Below, piece after piece: positions 43,101 through 51,838 of a stretch of 64,000 nt of DNA. The translations under genes and the position numbers were made by a program. The stretch is taken from assembly GCA_029259595.1 (NCBI GenBank), contig JAJDEW010000004.1:62001-126000 (forward strand). The letters are read 5' to 3'. How positions within the stretch are numbered: the stretch's first letter is position 1; each line of letters opens with the position of its first letter. The DNA comes from Planctomycetota bacterium. GTDB taxonomy: Bacteria; Planctomycetota; UBA1135; GCA-002686595. The notes below the pieces were generated by a model, which was given only the letters and a program-made list of their open reading frames with translations, was not told the DNA's origin and ran no database searches.

Positions 43101-43516
43101 TCGTGCCCGGCCTCGAGTCCCGCGTCGAGCAGGTCGCGGATCGAGGAAACGACCGAGCGGTAGCCGTCGGCGTAGACCGCGAGGCGCTCGCCCAACTCAC
43201 GCTGAGCGCGGACCGCGCGGCGTGCAGCGAGCTCGAAGAAAGTGTCGCCCGCACGTCCGTTCCAGTCCGAGCGGGCCAGGATCTCGCGTGCCAGGCCGAA
43301 CAGGGTCTGGATCGTGACCCCGGCCACTGCGCCCAAACGCGTCGTGATCACGCGGCCGAGGTGCAGCCGCAGCGACCGCGACGGGACCACGATGCGCAGC
43401 GGTCGCGCCAGTTCCGTGGGCCGCCCGATCCAACCTGCGCGGTCCGCTTCCAGGGCGCGCAGGAGATCGTCCTCGAGGGTCCGGGGGCCCGATCCGACGC
43501 GCAGGTGATGATTCAT
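40166..43516 (-). CDS. addB: AddB-type nuclease subunit with Fe-S cysteines
   Basis: 1116 residues. The N-terminal part resembles an SF1 helicase without a working ATP site: the first strand is followed by VPSRSLRLHLGRV and no Walker A glycine-lysine, as in alpha-proteobacterial AddB. The PD-(D/E)xK nuclease lies near the C-terminus with LQIVDFKTGRPAGR (about 950). Four cysteines that would hold a 4Fe-4S cluster are in MASCPWQ (about 795) and CAWCEVSEACLRGD (about 1065-1075), spacing C-x2-C-x5-C as in known AddB proteins. It overlaps addA and the upstream membrane protein gene by 4 bp each, so the three form one operon. Confidence 0.9.
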   Translation of the reverse strand: MNHHLRVGSGPRTLEDDLLRALEADRAGWIGRPTELARPLRIVVPSRSLRLHLGRVITTRLGAVAGVTIQTLFGLAREILARSDWNGRAGDTFFELAARRAVRAQRELGERLAVYADGYRSVVSSIRDLLDAGLEAGHEEALLEQLADPLLPRAEAERARAVVRAAVRVRRLVDAAGVFDRGSLVRAAKNALESDPGLVPARAVFVYGIADATGMTQDLLDALCRVAPLSLWLDHPRDPVAPEHEDAGVRFTARLRERQEGRATRVAVDVPEAPLATRTIFRAPGAEAETREVATRIRALLDTGSSAEDIAIVARDLEAYRAPLRTHLTRLGIPFSGLRTTGLADATTRRVAALVDVFQEREELSIDRWLDAVRRFPVDRPATDERRAKGDNRRAFIRPTFDLRLALRAAGVARLRDLRDLDEQAALDRRGNVVLPVRHGLERTEEREDAPRDASQAAPRDRDRARTMAPRRKLLGAHWLGAVAAGRSLLARLARPNTPWSRLAPQLERAVRSDLGWRRGDPAWSTVAGVLEVLANEIPADERLEPDELAVLFERAIGTKARPPFGGAGGGVLVLEAMEARARTFEHLFLVGLHRDAFPRTIREDPFLPDRARQRLTALLPDIPIKSRGHDEERYLFAQLASAASHVTLSFQVGGDDGEARAPSPFVERFLQRAETDPARRILPLVPHASDDAFVAPRTALESATLFGLWAGDEGKRQTLARALTPGFAGANGSSRRAGTAVGLARFHAAVRAEFDRRPGEALGPYFGFVGGSPGTRGLTDPAHDAIFVTTLERMASCPWQTLLLKVLCLEPAPDPLEALPSVDNRVIGSTVHAVLERIAKELGATSGELTDVETRTPIPFQWPAAATLADWTAEAAARALAEEHTPWPGLVRLLIARSEEILVAARERLEAHGPFGLLGAEVLGTATVPRDDAPPFHVRFRADQVARRGSTLQIVDFKTGRPAGRLATLKKETSRLAHFYELIARGKALQASAYVRGAQSADAHGSYLHLSPDLAPEFHSFGVDKGELVNETNFDAAVRRTLEAWSAGTFFPRLVDDKGKEPQACAWCEVSEACLRGDSGARRRLQLWMGAQDGGDADEASARARALFSSGADDE

Positions 43517-45150
43517 GGGTGGGGGAGCGGGCGCTCGGCTCGAAAGCCCTCGCGCTCGAGGGGCACGAGTTCATAGAGCGAGGCCAGCCGGCGCAAGAGC
43601 GCTCCGTGTTCCGGACGGCGCGCGAGGAAGTCGCGCACCGAGCGGGCCACGTAAACGGGCCGGTCGGTGGCGACGCGCTGCGCGATCTCGTTCAGGACCT
43701 CGTCCGCGGTCAGGGCCGGATCGCCGTAGGCGTGGCCCGTCGGCCCGGGCAACGGCAGGTCGCGCAGGACCTTCCAGGTGCCGCGGTAGGGGGCCGGCCA
43801 GGGCGCGTCGAGCGCGTGCAGGATCTGCAGCTCGCCGAAGTCGGCCGTCAAGACGACCGCATCGCGTCCGTCCGCTTCGAGGCAGGCGCCGCGCGCGAAG
43901 GCGAGCAAGGGGCGTTCCCGGTCGAAGTCCAGAATGTGGCCGACGGCGGTCGCCGCCTGCAGACCGAGGAAGACGCCGAGCGCGATCGGAGCCGAGCGTC
44001 GCGGCAGCGGGGGCAGAGGCAAGAAGAGCGTCGTCCCGAAGGTCGCGGCCAGGAGGCCGACGAGGGCGGGTGCGGGCAGCGTGTCGAGGAAGGTCTCCGA
44101 GCTGCCGGCGGCCACCAGGACGAGGACGAGCGCGAAGCCGGGAAAGAGGGCCGAGACGAGCCGCGGGGTGGCAGGTTGCGGGGTGTCCGCCCGCGTTCCG
44201 AGGAGCCAGGCGAACACGCAACAGGCCGCGAGCGGGAGGAGAGCCACGAAGTAGGCACCGTGCTCGGGATAGTTGAAGAGCGCGAAGAAGACGACGTGCG
44301 GTCCGGCCGCGAGCGCGACGAAGGCGGCCTGACGCGGCGCGCGTCGTACCAGCGCTCCCAGTCCCGCCGCCGCGCCCAGCGCGAGCCCGGCCGCGGGCGC
44401 GACGAGGTCGGACGCGAGGTACGCCAGGAAGTCCGACGGGCCATAGCCGTTCGCGATGCGAGCCGAGAGCGCCTCCCAGTAAAAGAGCGGCGAGTCTTCG
44501 CGTCCGCCCGCCGAACCGGTTTCGAGCCACGTGAAACCGGCTTTGACGAAGGCGAAGCCCAGCACTCCTGCGAGGCCGAGCAACAGATCGTTGCGGCGCG
44601 GGCGTCCGGGCGTGCGCAGCAGGTAGGCGACGAGCACGGCCGGTGCGAAGAGGATGCCGCTCTTGTGGGTGCCGACGACCAGGATGAAGGCGACGAGCAG
44701 CGCTGCGACGTCTCGCGGACGCGCGGACGGCCGGAGCCGCGCCAGGCTCCACGACAAGAAGGCCACCGCCAGCAGGTGCGGCGCATGCACCTCGGCCGCG
44801 GTCCCGAAGAAGACGGTCGACGGAGCGCTGACGACGACGAGCGCCGCGAGCCACGCGGCGTAGCGCCCGAGCCCGAGCCTCAGACCCGCACCGAAGAGCA
44901 GCACTGCGCTCCCCGCCGTGGCCGCGGCCGAGAGCAACCGCAGGCTTCCCAGCGGGTCCAATCCGCAGGCCGCGCCGATCCGCGCGACGCCCCGCGCGAG
45001 CGGCATGAACAGAAAGTGCGGTGCGAACGGAAAGTCGTCGACGATGCACCGCAGGAAGAAGACGTCGTCGCCGTACAAGCGCTCGGGTCGCAGGGCGACG
45101 AGCGCGAGGAAGACGGCGACGAAGGTCGCGAGCCCGAGGGCCCGGCCCAT
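43513..45150 (-). CDS. Polytopic membrane protein, DUF2723/glycosyltransferase-like
   Basis: 545 residues with about eleven membrane helices. The N-terminal loop GDDVFFLRCIVDDFPFAPHFLF (acidic residues after the first helix) and the FFGTAAEVHAPHLLAVAFLSW segment match the DUF2723 family of planctomycete and Bacteroidetes proteins, related to dolichyl-phosphate-mannose glycosyltransferases. A soluble tail (about 410-545) follows with VVLTADFGELQILHAL. I chose the ATG at 45150, preceded by GGTGAG; a GTG at 45204 would add 18 residues. It would transfer sugars from lipid carriers to proteins or lipids, an inference from the family. Why it heads the addB-addA operon is unclear. Confidence 0.75.
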   Translation of the reverse strand: MGRALGLATFVAVFLALVALRPERLYGDDVFFLRCIVDDFPFAPHFLFMPLARGVARIGAACGLDPLGSLRLLSAAATAGSAVLLFGAGLRLGLGRYAAWLAALVVVSAPSTVFFGTAAEVHAPHLLAVAFLSWSLARLRPSARPRDVAALLVAFILVVGTHKSGILFAPAVLVAYLLRTPGRPRRNDLLLGLAGVLGFAFVKAGFTWLETGSAGGREDSPLFYWEALSARIANGYGPSDFLAYLASDLVAPAAGLALGAAAGLGALVRRAPRQAAFVALAAGPHVVFFALFNYPEHGAYFVALLPLAACCVFAWLLGTRADTPQPATPRLVSALFPGFALVLVLVAAGSSETFLDTLPAPALVGLLAATFGTTLFLPLPPLPRRSAPIALGVFLGLQAATAVGHILDFDRERPLLAFARGACLEADGRDAVVLTADFGELQILHALDAPWPAPYRGTWKVLRDLPLPGPTGHAYGDPALTADEVLNEIAQRVATDRPVYVARSVRDFLARRPEHGALLRRLASLYELVPLEREGFRAERPLPHP

Positions 45151-45310
45151 ACGCTCACCGCCACCGGCGTTCGCTCGGGCTTCGGTTCCAGCCGTGCTCG
45201 TCACCCGCGGATTATGCGCAGGTCAGCACCCGGGTTCAGGGGCCGCGTGCCCTTTCTCGTACGAGAGGACGAAGCCGTCGAGGAACGCGCGACAGTCGGA
45301 GACGCGCTTC

Positions 45311-47503
45311 TCAGCCCTCGGCGCGGTCGAAACCGACCTCGAGGACGGCCAGGCCGTCGAGCTCGAAGTGCTCGACCCTGACGGTGACGGTCTTTTGGAT
45401 CGAGACGGAGAAGTGGGCCTCGTGGACGGTGGGGGCGTGCCACGTCCAGTCGTCGATCAGGAGCTTGCCGTCGATCCAGAGGCGGATGCCGTCGTCGGAG
45501 ACGGTGCGGACCTTCCAGGTGCCGGCGGGAACGGAGAGGGTGGTCTCGGCGATCGTGCCGAAGTGATCGGAGGGCAGCGCGGCATCGAGCACGACGTCGC
45601 TCGCGACCTCCAGTTCGCTCGGCCCACCCATGGCATAGGCGAGGTCGAGGACCGGAACGTCGAAGCTGACGAAGTCGTAGGACTCCGTGCGCCAGCCGGC
45701 TTCGTCCTCGCGCGGATCCTTGGTCCAGGCGAAGACCTTGACCTTCCAGGCGGCGCTCGCGAGTACGGCCGCGGCCTCGAGGTCGGCCTCGGACGTATAG
45801 ACGCGCAGGCGGTAGGGCAGGATGCCGCCGGCCTCCTCGACCGAGACGTGGACCTCGGGTGGGCGCACGCTGTCGACGAGGCGGACCCGCAGGTGTTCGC
45901 CTGCTTCGGCATCGAGCAGCTCGGCCGGGCCGAGCAGGCGGTAGACATGCGCGCCGTCGCGGTCGGCGATGCGCTGGAGGAAGGGCGTCTCGCCGTCGTA
46001 GGGGCCCCACTCCGTGAGGACGATCTTGTCGCGGCCGCGCAGGTGGCTGCGGGCGCCGACGGGGCGGTTTTCGCCGTGGACCTCGACCTTGGGGATCTTC
46101 CAGGTCACGAGATCCTGCGGCGCCTGGCTCGTCGTCGAGCTCTCGTCCCGATCCAGCTCCCGCTCGACGCTGCGCATGCGATTGTCACCCAGCAGCGTGT
46201 TCTCGGCCTGGCGCAGGTGCACGGCGAGCTCGTCGCCGTAGAACGAGTTTCCGGCCACGACGTTGTCGGCGCATGCGACTCCGTTCGCCTGCGCCCACGG
46301 TGTGTTGGCCAGGTGCGCGTCCTCGTCCCACCACAGGTGCACGCCGCAGACGTTGCGCTTGAAGCCGTTGTCGAGGATGCGGTTGGCGGAGCCGTGCTCG
46401 ATGTTGATGCCGCCGCGTTCGAGGCCGTAACCTGCGTCACCGTTGTACTCGAAGATGTTGTCGGCGATGAGGGTGTGGGACGAGTAGCCTCCCCAGACGC
46501 CACAAATCGCGTTGTAGGTCAAACGATTGCGCACGAGCTTGTTGCCGAAGCTGAACGTGCACTCGATGCCGTGGGCCGCGGCGAACGAAAAGTCGTTGCC
46601 CAAGAGCACGTTGTCGTTGTTGCCCAGGCGTTCGAGATTCAGCTCGCGTCCGTCGGCGGGCTGCGCCTCGCCCAGGGCTTCCTTGCCCGCGAAGGCGAAG
46701 AAGCCGTCCCCGCCATGCGTGGCCGAGTTCTCGAGGAAGTCGTTCTTCGAACACTGCTCGAAGACCAGGATGCCGGCCGAGTCCTGACCGCGGTTGTAGA
46801 CGCCGTGGCTGTAGCCGCGGATGCAGAAGTCGAAGGCGTTGCGCGAGACGATGTTGTGGCTCGAGCGCCACAGCGCGAGCCCCCAACCCGACAGGAAGGA
46901 AAAGTCGTTGTCGTAGACCAGCGACTTGTCGACGCGATCGAGGATCAGGCCGTTTTGAACCTTGCGGGCGGTCGAGTCGCTGACGGTGACCTGGCTCGAA
47001 TCCTCGATGCAGAACGCGGCCCCGTATTTCTCGACCCACTCGTTGGCGTCGTTGTCGTGCGGCGCGAGCCAGTCGGACGGATCCTCGGCCTTCGGCGTCG
47101 AGCCCAGGTGTTGACGGAAGCCGTCCAGCACGTGGCAGTCCTCGATCCAGAGGCGCGTGGCTTCCTTGGCCTCGATGCCGACGCGATAGCCCGAGATGCG
47201 CGCGCCGCGCAGCGTGACGTTCTTGCCGGTGACGACGATGCCGATGCCCTTCATCCGATCGGGCGCCGTGCCCGGCGCGGCTCCCACGAGCGGTGCACTC
47301 GTGAACTCGACCGTAATGCCGTGGCCGACGATGTGGATCACCCCATTGCCATCGGCGTCCTCGATCACGCCGTCGCGAATGGCGAGCACCGAGTTGGACT
47401 TCACGATCGTGTTGTCGGAGTCGACGACGACGTCCCGGAAGGGCTCTGTGGCGGGCGTCGCGACGGAGGGGACCGAGCAGAGACAAAGCAGGGGGTGGAG
47501 CAT
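45311..47503 (-). CDS. Exported right-handed parallel beta-helix protein with PA14 domain
   Basis: 730 residues, ATG at 47503 with an AAGGTAAGG stretch upstream. A short hydrophobic N-terminus is followed by about 400 residues of parallel beta-helix coils (repeats such as NDFLENSATHGGDGFF, NKLVRNRLTYNAICGVWGG, NRILDNGFKRNVCGVHLWW) typical of NosD/carbohydrate-binding and pectate-lyase-fold proteins. The last 120 residues carry a PA14 domain, VRTVSDDGIRLWIDGKLLID and HFELDGLAVLEVGF, which usually binds sugars. I see no lyase calcium motif, so catalysis is unproven. Divergent from the SGNH-like gene. Confidence 0.82.
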   Translation of the reverse strand: MLHPLLCLCSVPSVATPATEPFRDVVVDSDNTIVKSNSVLAIRDGVIEDADGNGVIHIVGHGITVEFTSAPLVGAAPGTAPDRMKGIGIVVTGKNVTLRGARISGYRVGIEAKEATRLWIEDCHVLDGFRQHLGSTPKAEDPSDWLAPHDNDANEWVEKYGAAFCIEDSSQVTVSDSTARKVQNGLILDRVDKSLVYDNDFSFLSGWGLALWRSSHNIVSRNAFDFCIRGYSHGVYNRGQDSAGILVFEQCSKNDFLENSATHGGDGFFAFAGKEALGEAQPADGRELNLERLGNNDNVLLGNDFSFAAAHGIECTFSFGNKLVRNRLTYNAICGVWGGYSSHTLIADNIFEYNGDAGYGLERGGINIEHGSANRILDNGFKRNVCGVHLWWDEDAHLANTPWAQANGVACADNVVAGNSFYGDELAVHLRQAENTLLGDNRMRSVERELDRDESSTTSQAPQDLVTWKIPKVEVHGENRPVGARSHLRGRDKIVLTEWGPYDGETPFLQRIADRDGAHVYRLLGPAELLDAEAGEHLRVRLVDSVRPPEVHVSVEEAGGILPYRLRVYTSEADLEAAAVLASAAWKVKVFAWTKDPREDEAGWRTESYDFVSFDVPVLDLAYAMGGPSELEVASDVVLDAALPSDHFGTIAETTLSVPAGTWKVRTVSDDGIRLWIDGKLLIDDWTWHAPTVHEAHFSVSIQKTVTVRVEHFELDGLAVLEVGFDRAEG

Positions 47504-47873
47504 GGCCTTACCTTAAGCAAACGCGGCGGCCCGTGGGCAGGAGAGCCCCGGAACGCTCACGAGGGCTCCTCCTTCGGGGCGGCGCCCGAACGCCGCCCCG
47601 ACGTCGCCCGGAGCTCGAGCCCGGGCCATCTCGAGCGCGAGTCCACCTCCCCGCGGACACCGAGTGGGGACTGGCGCCAGGCGCAGATCCGTCCCGGGCG
47701 GCGAAACGGGGTCGACCGCGCCCGTTTTCACGACGTTTTCCGCAACCCCGGCCCGACCGCCGCGGTCCACCCCCCGACCCCCGTGGTGGGTGGGGGGTCG
47801 GGATGGACGCCCCGCACGCTCGCTTGTCTCCGCCTCCGAGCCCCCGTACGCTCCCCCTCGCCGCCCCCCGTCC
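47504..47873. other. 370-bp divergent intergenic region
   Basis: Contains no plausible gene; long reading frames through it are Pro/Arg-rich shadows. It should hold promoters for the beta-helix gene (minus) and the SGNH-like gene (plus). The only distinct structure is the strong GC hairpin at 47773-47802. Confidence 0.6.
47773..47802. repeat. Perfect 10-bp inverted repeat with G-rich loop
   Basis: CCCGACCCCC (47773-47782) and GGGGGTCGGG (47793-47802) form a perfect stem around GTGGTGGGTG. The right-hand side, GGTGGGTGGGGGG, could also fold as a G-quadruplex. It lies 71 bp before the ATG of the SGNH-like gene; function unknown. Confidence 0.6.
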
Positions 47874-49181
47874 ATGGACGAGACCCTCTCCCAACCCGCC
47901 CGCGCCAGATCCGTCGGGGCCAGGCTCGTGCGGGGGCTCGTCGCCCTGGCGCTCGTCGTCCTGTTGCTCGAGCTGTTTTCGTTCGTGGCCCATGGGCCGC
48001 TCGTGGGGGAGCGCTTTTCCTTCACGCGCGCGGCCGAGGTCCGGGCCGAGGTGAGCCGGCTGGCGGACGTGCGCGCCCAGGAAGACGGGGTGAGCTCGCC
48101 CGAAGCGCGCTTCGGGGGCCACGGACTGCCGGACAATTGGCCGGTCCTGCATCCCTACTTCGGCTTCGGCTTCGATCCGCGGCGCTTTCCCGAGCGCTTC
48201 GAGGGCTGGGTCCGGACGGGCGGCGCCGATCCCTTCCGGCGCTCCGGCGACGAGGTGCGCGTCGTGTTGCTCGGCGGGTCGGTCGCCTTTCTGTTCGAAG
48301 AGGCGTGGCCGACCCTGGCGCGCGAGCTCGGGCGCCTGCCACGCTTCGCGGGCAAGGAGCTCGTGCTGATCTCGCTCGCGACTCCCGGCTTCAAGCAACC
48401 TCAGCAGTTGCAGGCGCTGACCTACTGGCTCGCGCGCGGTGGCGAGGCGGACCTCGTCCTCAACCTCGACGGTTTCAACGAGATCGGGCTCGAGCTGGCG
48501 GGGATCGTGCGTCGCGGCGTCGAGCCCACGTTGCCGCGCATCTGGCAGCACCTCGCGACCGAGGTCGACGGGTTGCAAGCGCGCAGCCACCTCGAGGGCG
48601 TGTACGCCTGGCGGCGCCTGCGCGGCGTCCTTGCGGACGGCTTCGAGCACGTCTCTTTTTCGGTCACGATGAACCTCGTCTGGCGCCTGGCGGACCGGGC
48701 GCTCGCCGAGCGGCAGAGCGCCGAGGAAACGGCGCTCGCTGCGGCCGTCGCCGAGACCGAGCTGCCGATGCCGCGCGCGACGGGAACCGAGGAGGACTCC
48801 TACCGGGCCTCGATCGCGATCTGGCGGAGTTCCTCGGAGCTCCTGTTCGAGCTCGCGCGCGAGCGTGGCTTCGACTACGTCCACGCTCTGCAGCCCAATC
48901 AGTACGTCGAGGGCTCGAAGCCGTTCAGCGCCGAGGAGGAAGAGCGCTTCCGCCGCACGCGACTCCTCGCGGACAGCGTCGCCCGTTGGTACCCCGAACT
49001 CGCGCGCGAGGGCGAGGAGCTGAGCGCTCTCGGCGTCACGTTCCTGGACTTGCGCGACGTCTTCGGCACGACGACCGAAACGGTCTACATGGACACGTGC
49101 TGCCACGTGAACGCGCTCGGCAACGAGGTTCTGGCCACGACGATCGGCCGGCTCGTGGTCGACGCGCTGGGAGTCCGTTGA
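47874..49181 (+). CDS. Membrane-anchored SGNH/GDSL-hydrolase-like protein
   Basis: 435 residues. ATG at 47874 places a single signal-anchor helix at about 14-40 (LVRGLVALALVVLLLELFSF); frames extending upstream are Pro/Arg-rich. The SGNH blocks can be read as VVLLGGSVAF (about 128-137, with the nucleophile Ser), LNLDGFNEIG (block III) and MDTCCHVNALGNEVLA (block V Asp and His, about 403-418). Related planctomycete proteins handle extracellular polysaccharide acyl groups. No acceptor can be named. It converges on the transporter-like/spermidine-synthase-like gene; a hairpin lies between them. Confidence 0.76.
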   Translation: MDETLSQPARARSVGARLVRGLVALALVVLLLELFSFVAHGPLVGERFSFTRAAEVRAEVSRLADVRAQEDGVSSPEARFGGHGLPDNWPVLHPYFGFGFDPRRFPERFEGWVRTGGADPFRRSGDEVRVVLLGGSVAFLFEEAWPTLARELGRLPRFAGKELVLISLATPGFKQPQQLQALTYWLARGGEADLVLNLDGFNEIGLELAGIVRRGVEPTLPRIWQHLATEVDGLQARSHLEGVYAWRRLRGVLADGFEHVSFSVTMNLVWRLADRALAERQSAEETALAAAVAETELPMPRATGTEEDSYRASIAIWRSSSELLFELARERGFDYVHALQPNQYVEGSKPFSAEEEERFRRTRLLADSVARWYPELAREGEELSALGVTFLDLRDVFGTTTETVYMDTCCHVNALGNEVLATTIGRLVVDALGVR

Positions 49182-49210
49182 GCCCGTGCGATCGTATGCC
49201 GACGTCCTGG

Positions 49211-49231
49211 CGCCGACTGACTTGATCGGCG
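49211..49231. terminator. Hairpin between convergent genes
   Basis: CGCCGA and TCGGCG form a 6-bp stem with a 9-nt loop, 30 bp after the SGNH-like gene. No U-tract on either strand. Position between convergent stops suggests a two-way transcript end. Confidence 0.35.
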
Positions 49232-49309
49232 GACTCTAGCGGGCCGTCGAGAGACTCACCCGACTCGCTGCGCGCGTCCAGAAAGCCCTGCTCGTAGCCG
49301 CCTGCTCGG

Positions 49310-51838
49310 TCAGTGAATGCGCTCCCGGAGGCGGGACGTGTGGACCCGCCGGTGCTCTTCGGTGGCCTCGTGCAGGTCGTGCAAGAACGTCTCCTTCAAG
49401 TCCGGCGGCGTGTTCGAGAAGTCGAACATGTAGTCCGGCGACTCCGCCATCTCCTCGAGCTTCAGCTGCAGGCGGAAGTTGATCTGGAGGAAGGGCCGCT
49501 TCTTGAAGCGTTGGTTGGTGTTGTGCTTGAAGACGCCGAAGCCCGACTCCTGCGAGCGCGGAGCCGAGAAGTCGACGTAGGTCCGGTCATCGGTCACCGG
49601 CTCGGCGTCGCCGACGTAGTTCGCGAGCAGCTCCGGGCCCAGGATGTGGAAGCCCAGGAGGCGCATCGGCGTCATCCCTACGCGGGCCAGGTCGGCCAGG
49701 ACCAAGGGATCGTTGGCGTTCGCGAGATAGGTCTCGGGGGGGATGCGAATGCCGTTCTTGCTGCCCAGCAAGTTCAGTGAGGCCCAGTTCGACTGCCACA
49801 GGCTCGCGTCGGGGAAGACCTCCTGGAAGGCCTTGATGACCATCTTCTGGTCTTCTTCGGGGATCAGGGTCGTGAACCACTGTCCGATGATGCCGCCTTC
49901 GTTCAGGCGGTCCTTGCAGACCTCGTAGAAGTCTTTCGTGTAGAGGTTGACGACGGTCGCCTGGTGCAGCTCGGGCGGTTCGAGCTGGATGATGTCGAAC
50001 TTCTCCTGGGTGCGCAGCAGGAAGTTGCGCCCGTCTTCGACCACGATCTCGAGGTCCTCGGTGTCGAGCACGTCGCGGTTCGAGAACGAGAAGTACTCCG
50101 CGGCTTCGAAGGCGCCCGGCGAGAGTTCGACGCAGACCAGGCGCTCCGGATCGTGCTCGGCGAAGGCGCTCAGCGTATTGCCGACGCCGAAGCAGATCGA
50201 CAGGACGGACTTCGGCTCGGGATGCATCAGCATCGGGATGTGGGCCGAGCGGCGGTTCTCGCGGTTCGTGTACGTGCCGGCGGTTCCGCGCCCGTCCGAG
50301 TAGAAGACCCACCGACGCGGGTTCGGCCCCGTCGTCTCGTGGACCATCACGTTGTCGGTGATCTCCTCCTTGTAGAAGAGCAACTTGCCGAGGAAGCTCT
50401 CGTAGCTGCGCCGGAAGAAATCGCGCTCGATGTCACCGAGGAAGAGCGCCATGACGCCCGCCGCCAGGGCGACGCTGGTCGCGAGCCGCGGTCCGATGCG
50501 GGCAGCGCCCGGTTTCCAGGCGAACAGGAGGAAGCCACCGAGCAGGTTCAGGGCGATGCTGACGGCGAACGAGTTGCGCAGCCCGATCGTCCCGATCAGG
50601 AAGAAGCCGGTCACGAGCGAGCCCAGGATGTTGCCCAGGGTCAGAAAGGCGTAGGCCTTGCCCGTCGCCGCCGACGCGACCTTGCCGTCGCTGGTCGCCA
50701 AGGCCGTTCCCAGCGGGAAGGTCATCCCCATCAGGATCGTCGGGACCAGGACGATCATCGCCGTCGCCGTGAAGATCGTGATCATGGCGGCGCCGAAGCT
50801 GGACGTTCCGACGCGCGCGGTCACGAGCTCGATGACGGCGGGAATCTCACCCAGCAGGTGGAACGACAGCCACACGTAGGCTGCGATCGCGAGCTGCAGG
50901 AAGCCCAGCGTCCGCATCCCCGTCAGTCGCGCCGGCAGGCGCGAGTACAGCATGCTGCCGAGCGAGATGCCCAGCAGGAAGACGATCAGGATCGTGCTGA
51001 AGGCGTAGGTCGAGCTGTGCGTGTACAGAAGCAGCGAGCGGTTCCAGATCACCTCGTACGAGAGCGCGGTGAAGCCGGACAGGAACAGGACAAGGAGCAC
51101 GAGGCGCGGGTCGCGCGGACCCCGCACGGCGGGGGCTGCGGAGGCGGGCGCGAGCTGCTCGGGCGCGGACTCCGCCTTCTCCGCGGCCGCACCGCTGAAG
51201 GCGGCACCCTTCGAGGCGCGCAGGGCCAGGATCGCGATGACGACGTTGACCGCGAAGGTCAGGAGCGTCGAGCGGAAGATCCCGAAGTCCTTCAGCATCC
51301 AGAAGCCGGCGAGGGCCGTGCCGCACATGGCTCCGAGCGTGTTGAAGCCGTACAGGAGTCCGAGCGACGAGCCGATGCTCCCGCCCTTGGGCTGCAGGTA
51401 GCGCGCCAGAACGGGCAGCGTTCCGCCCATCAGGGTCGTCGGCACGATCAAGAGCAAGAACGTGACGGCGAAGCGCGCGAGGTGGACGACGATCGGAACG
51501 TCGGGCAGCAGGTTGTAGCCGAAGCGGTAGAAGGCCGGCAGCCCGTCGGCCAGGACGAAGTAGAGCCCCAGGGAATAGAGCGCGATCGCGATCTCGAAGT
51601 AGGCGTACGTCCGCAGCGGGTTCTCGAGCTTCGCGGACCACTTCCCGAGCAGGTGGGCACCCGCGCAGAGGCCGAACATGAAGGCGGAGAGAACGGCGCT
51701 GATGGCGTAGACGCTGATCCCGTAGGTGAAGGTCAGCTGGCGAACCCAGACGGTCTCGTAGGCCAGGGCGCAAACCCCGGACCCGAAGAACAACAAGAGA
51801 CAGGTCCGGAAGGCGTGCGAGGATTCGGTACGGCTCAT
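49310..51838 (-). CDS. Multi-helix membrane protein fused to a spermidine-synthase-like domain
   Basis: 842 residues. ATG at 51838. About fourteen membrane helices in two similar halves, each opening with an SGxxALxYExxW motif (FFGSGVCALAYETVWVRQL; FLSGFTALSYEVIWNRSL), as in the fused MFS/spermidine-synthase family. Then a Rossmann methyltransferase fold: SAM-site-like SICFGVGNTLSAF (about 545), acidic VCVELSPGAFE, and VVEDGRNFLL. Where spermidine synthases have a catalytic aspartate after strand 4 (DxxDP), this protein reads QLEPPE, so aminopropyl transfer is doubtful. The function of the family is not settled; an envelope methyl- or aminopropyl-transfer role is a guess. The SpeA gene in this window is too distant to imply a shared pathway. 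Confidence 0.82.
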   Translation of the reverse strand: MSRTESSHAFRTCLLLFFGSGVCALAYETVWVRQLTFTYGISVYAISAVLSAFMFGLCAGAHLLGKWSAKLENPLRTYAYFEIAIALYSLGLYFVLADGLPAFYRFGYNLLPDVPIVVHLARFAVTFLLLIVPTTLMGGTLPVLARYLQPKGGSIGSSLGLLYGFNTLGAMCGTALAGFWMLKDFGIFRSTLLTFAVNVVIAILALRASKGAAFSGAAAEKAESAPEQLAPASAAPAVRGPRDPRLVLLVLFLSGFTALSYEVIWNRSLLLYTHSSTYAFSTILIVFLLGISLGSMLYSRLPARLTGMRTLGFLQLAIAAYVWLSFHLLGEIPAVIELVTARVGTSSFGAAMITIFTATAMIVLVPTILMGMTFPLGTALATSDGKVASAATGKAYAFLTLGNILGSLVTGFFLIGTIGLRNSFAVSIALNLLGGFLLFAWKPGAARIGPRLATSVALAAGVMALFLGDIERDFFRRSYESFLGKLLFYKEEITDNVMVHETTGPNPRRWVFYSDGRGTAGTYTNRENRRSAHIPMLMHPEPKSVLSICFGVGNTLSAFAEHDPERLVCVELSPGAFEAAEYFSFSNRDVLDTEDLEIVVEDGRNFLLRTQEKFDIIQLEPPELHQATVVNLYTKDFYEVCKDRLNEGGIIGQWFTTLIPEEDQKMVIKAFQEVFPDASLWQSNWASLNLLGSKNGIRIPPETYLANANDPLVLADLARVGMTPMRLLGFHILGPELLANYVGDAEPVTDDRTYVDFSAPRSQESGFGVFKHNTNQRFKKRPFLQINFRLQLKLEEMAESPDYMFDFSNTPPDLKETFLHDLHEATEEHRRVHTSRLRERIH

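Noticed and set aside
49310..51838. Polyamine pathway link between this gene and speA at the left edge
   Set aside because: The genes are nearly 50 kb apart and the synthase-like domain lacks the catalytic aspartate loop.
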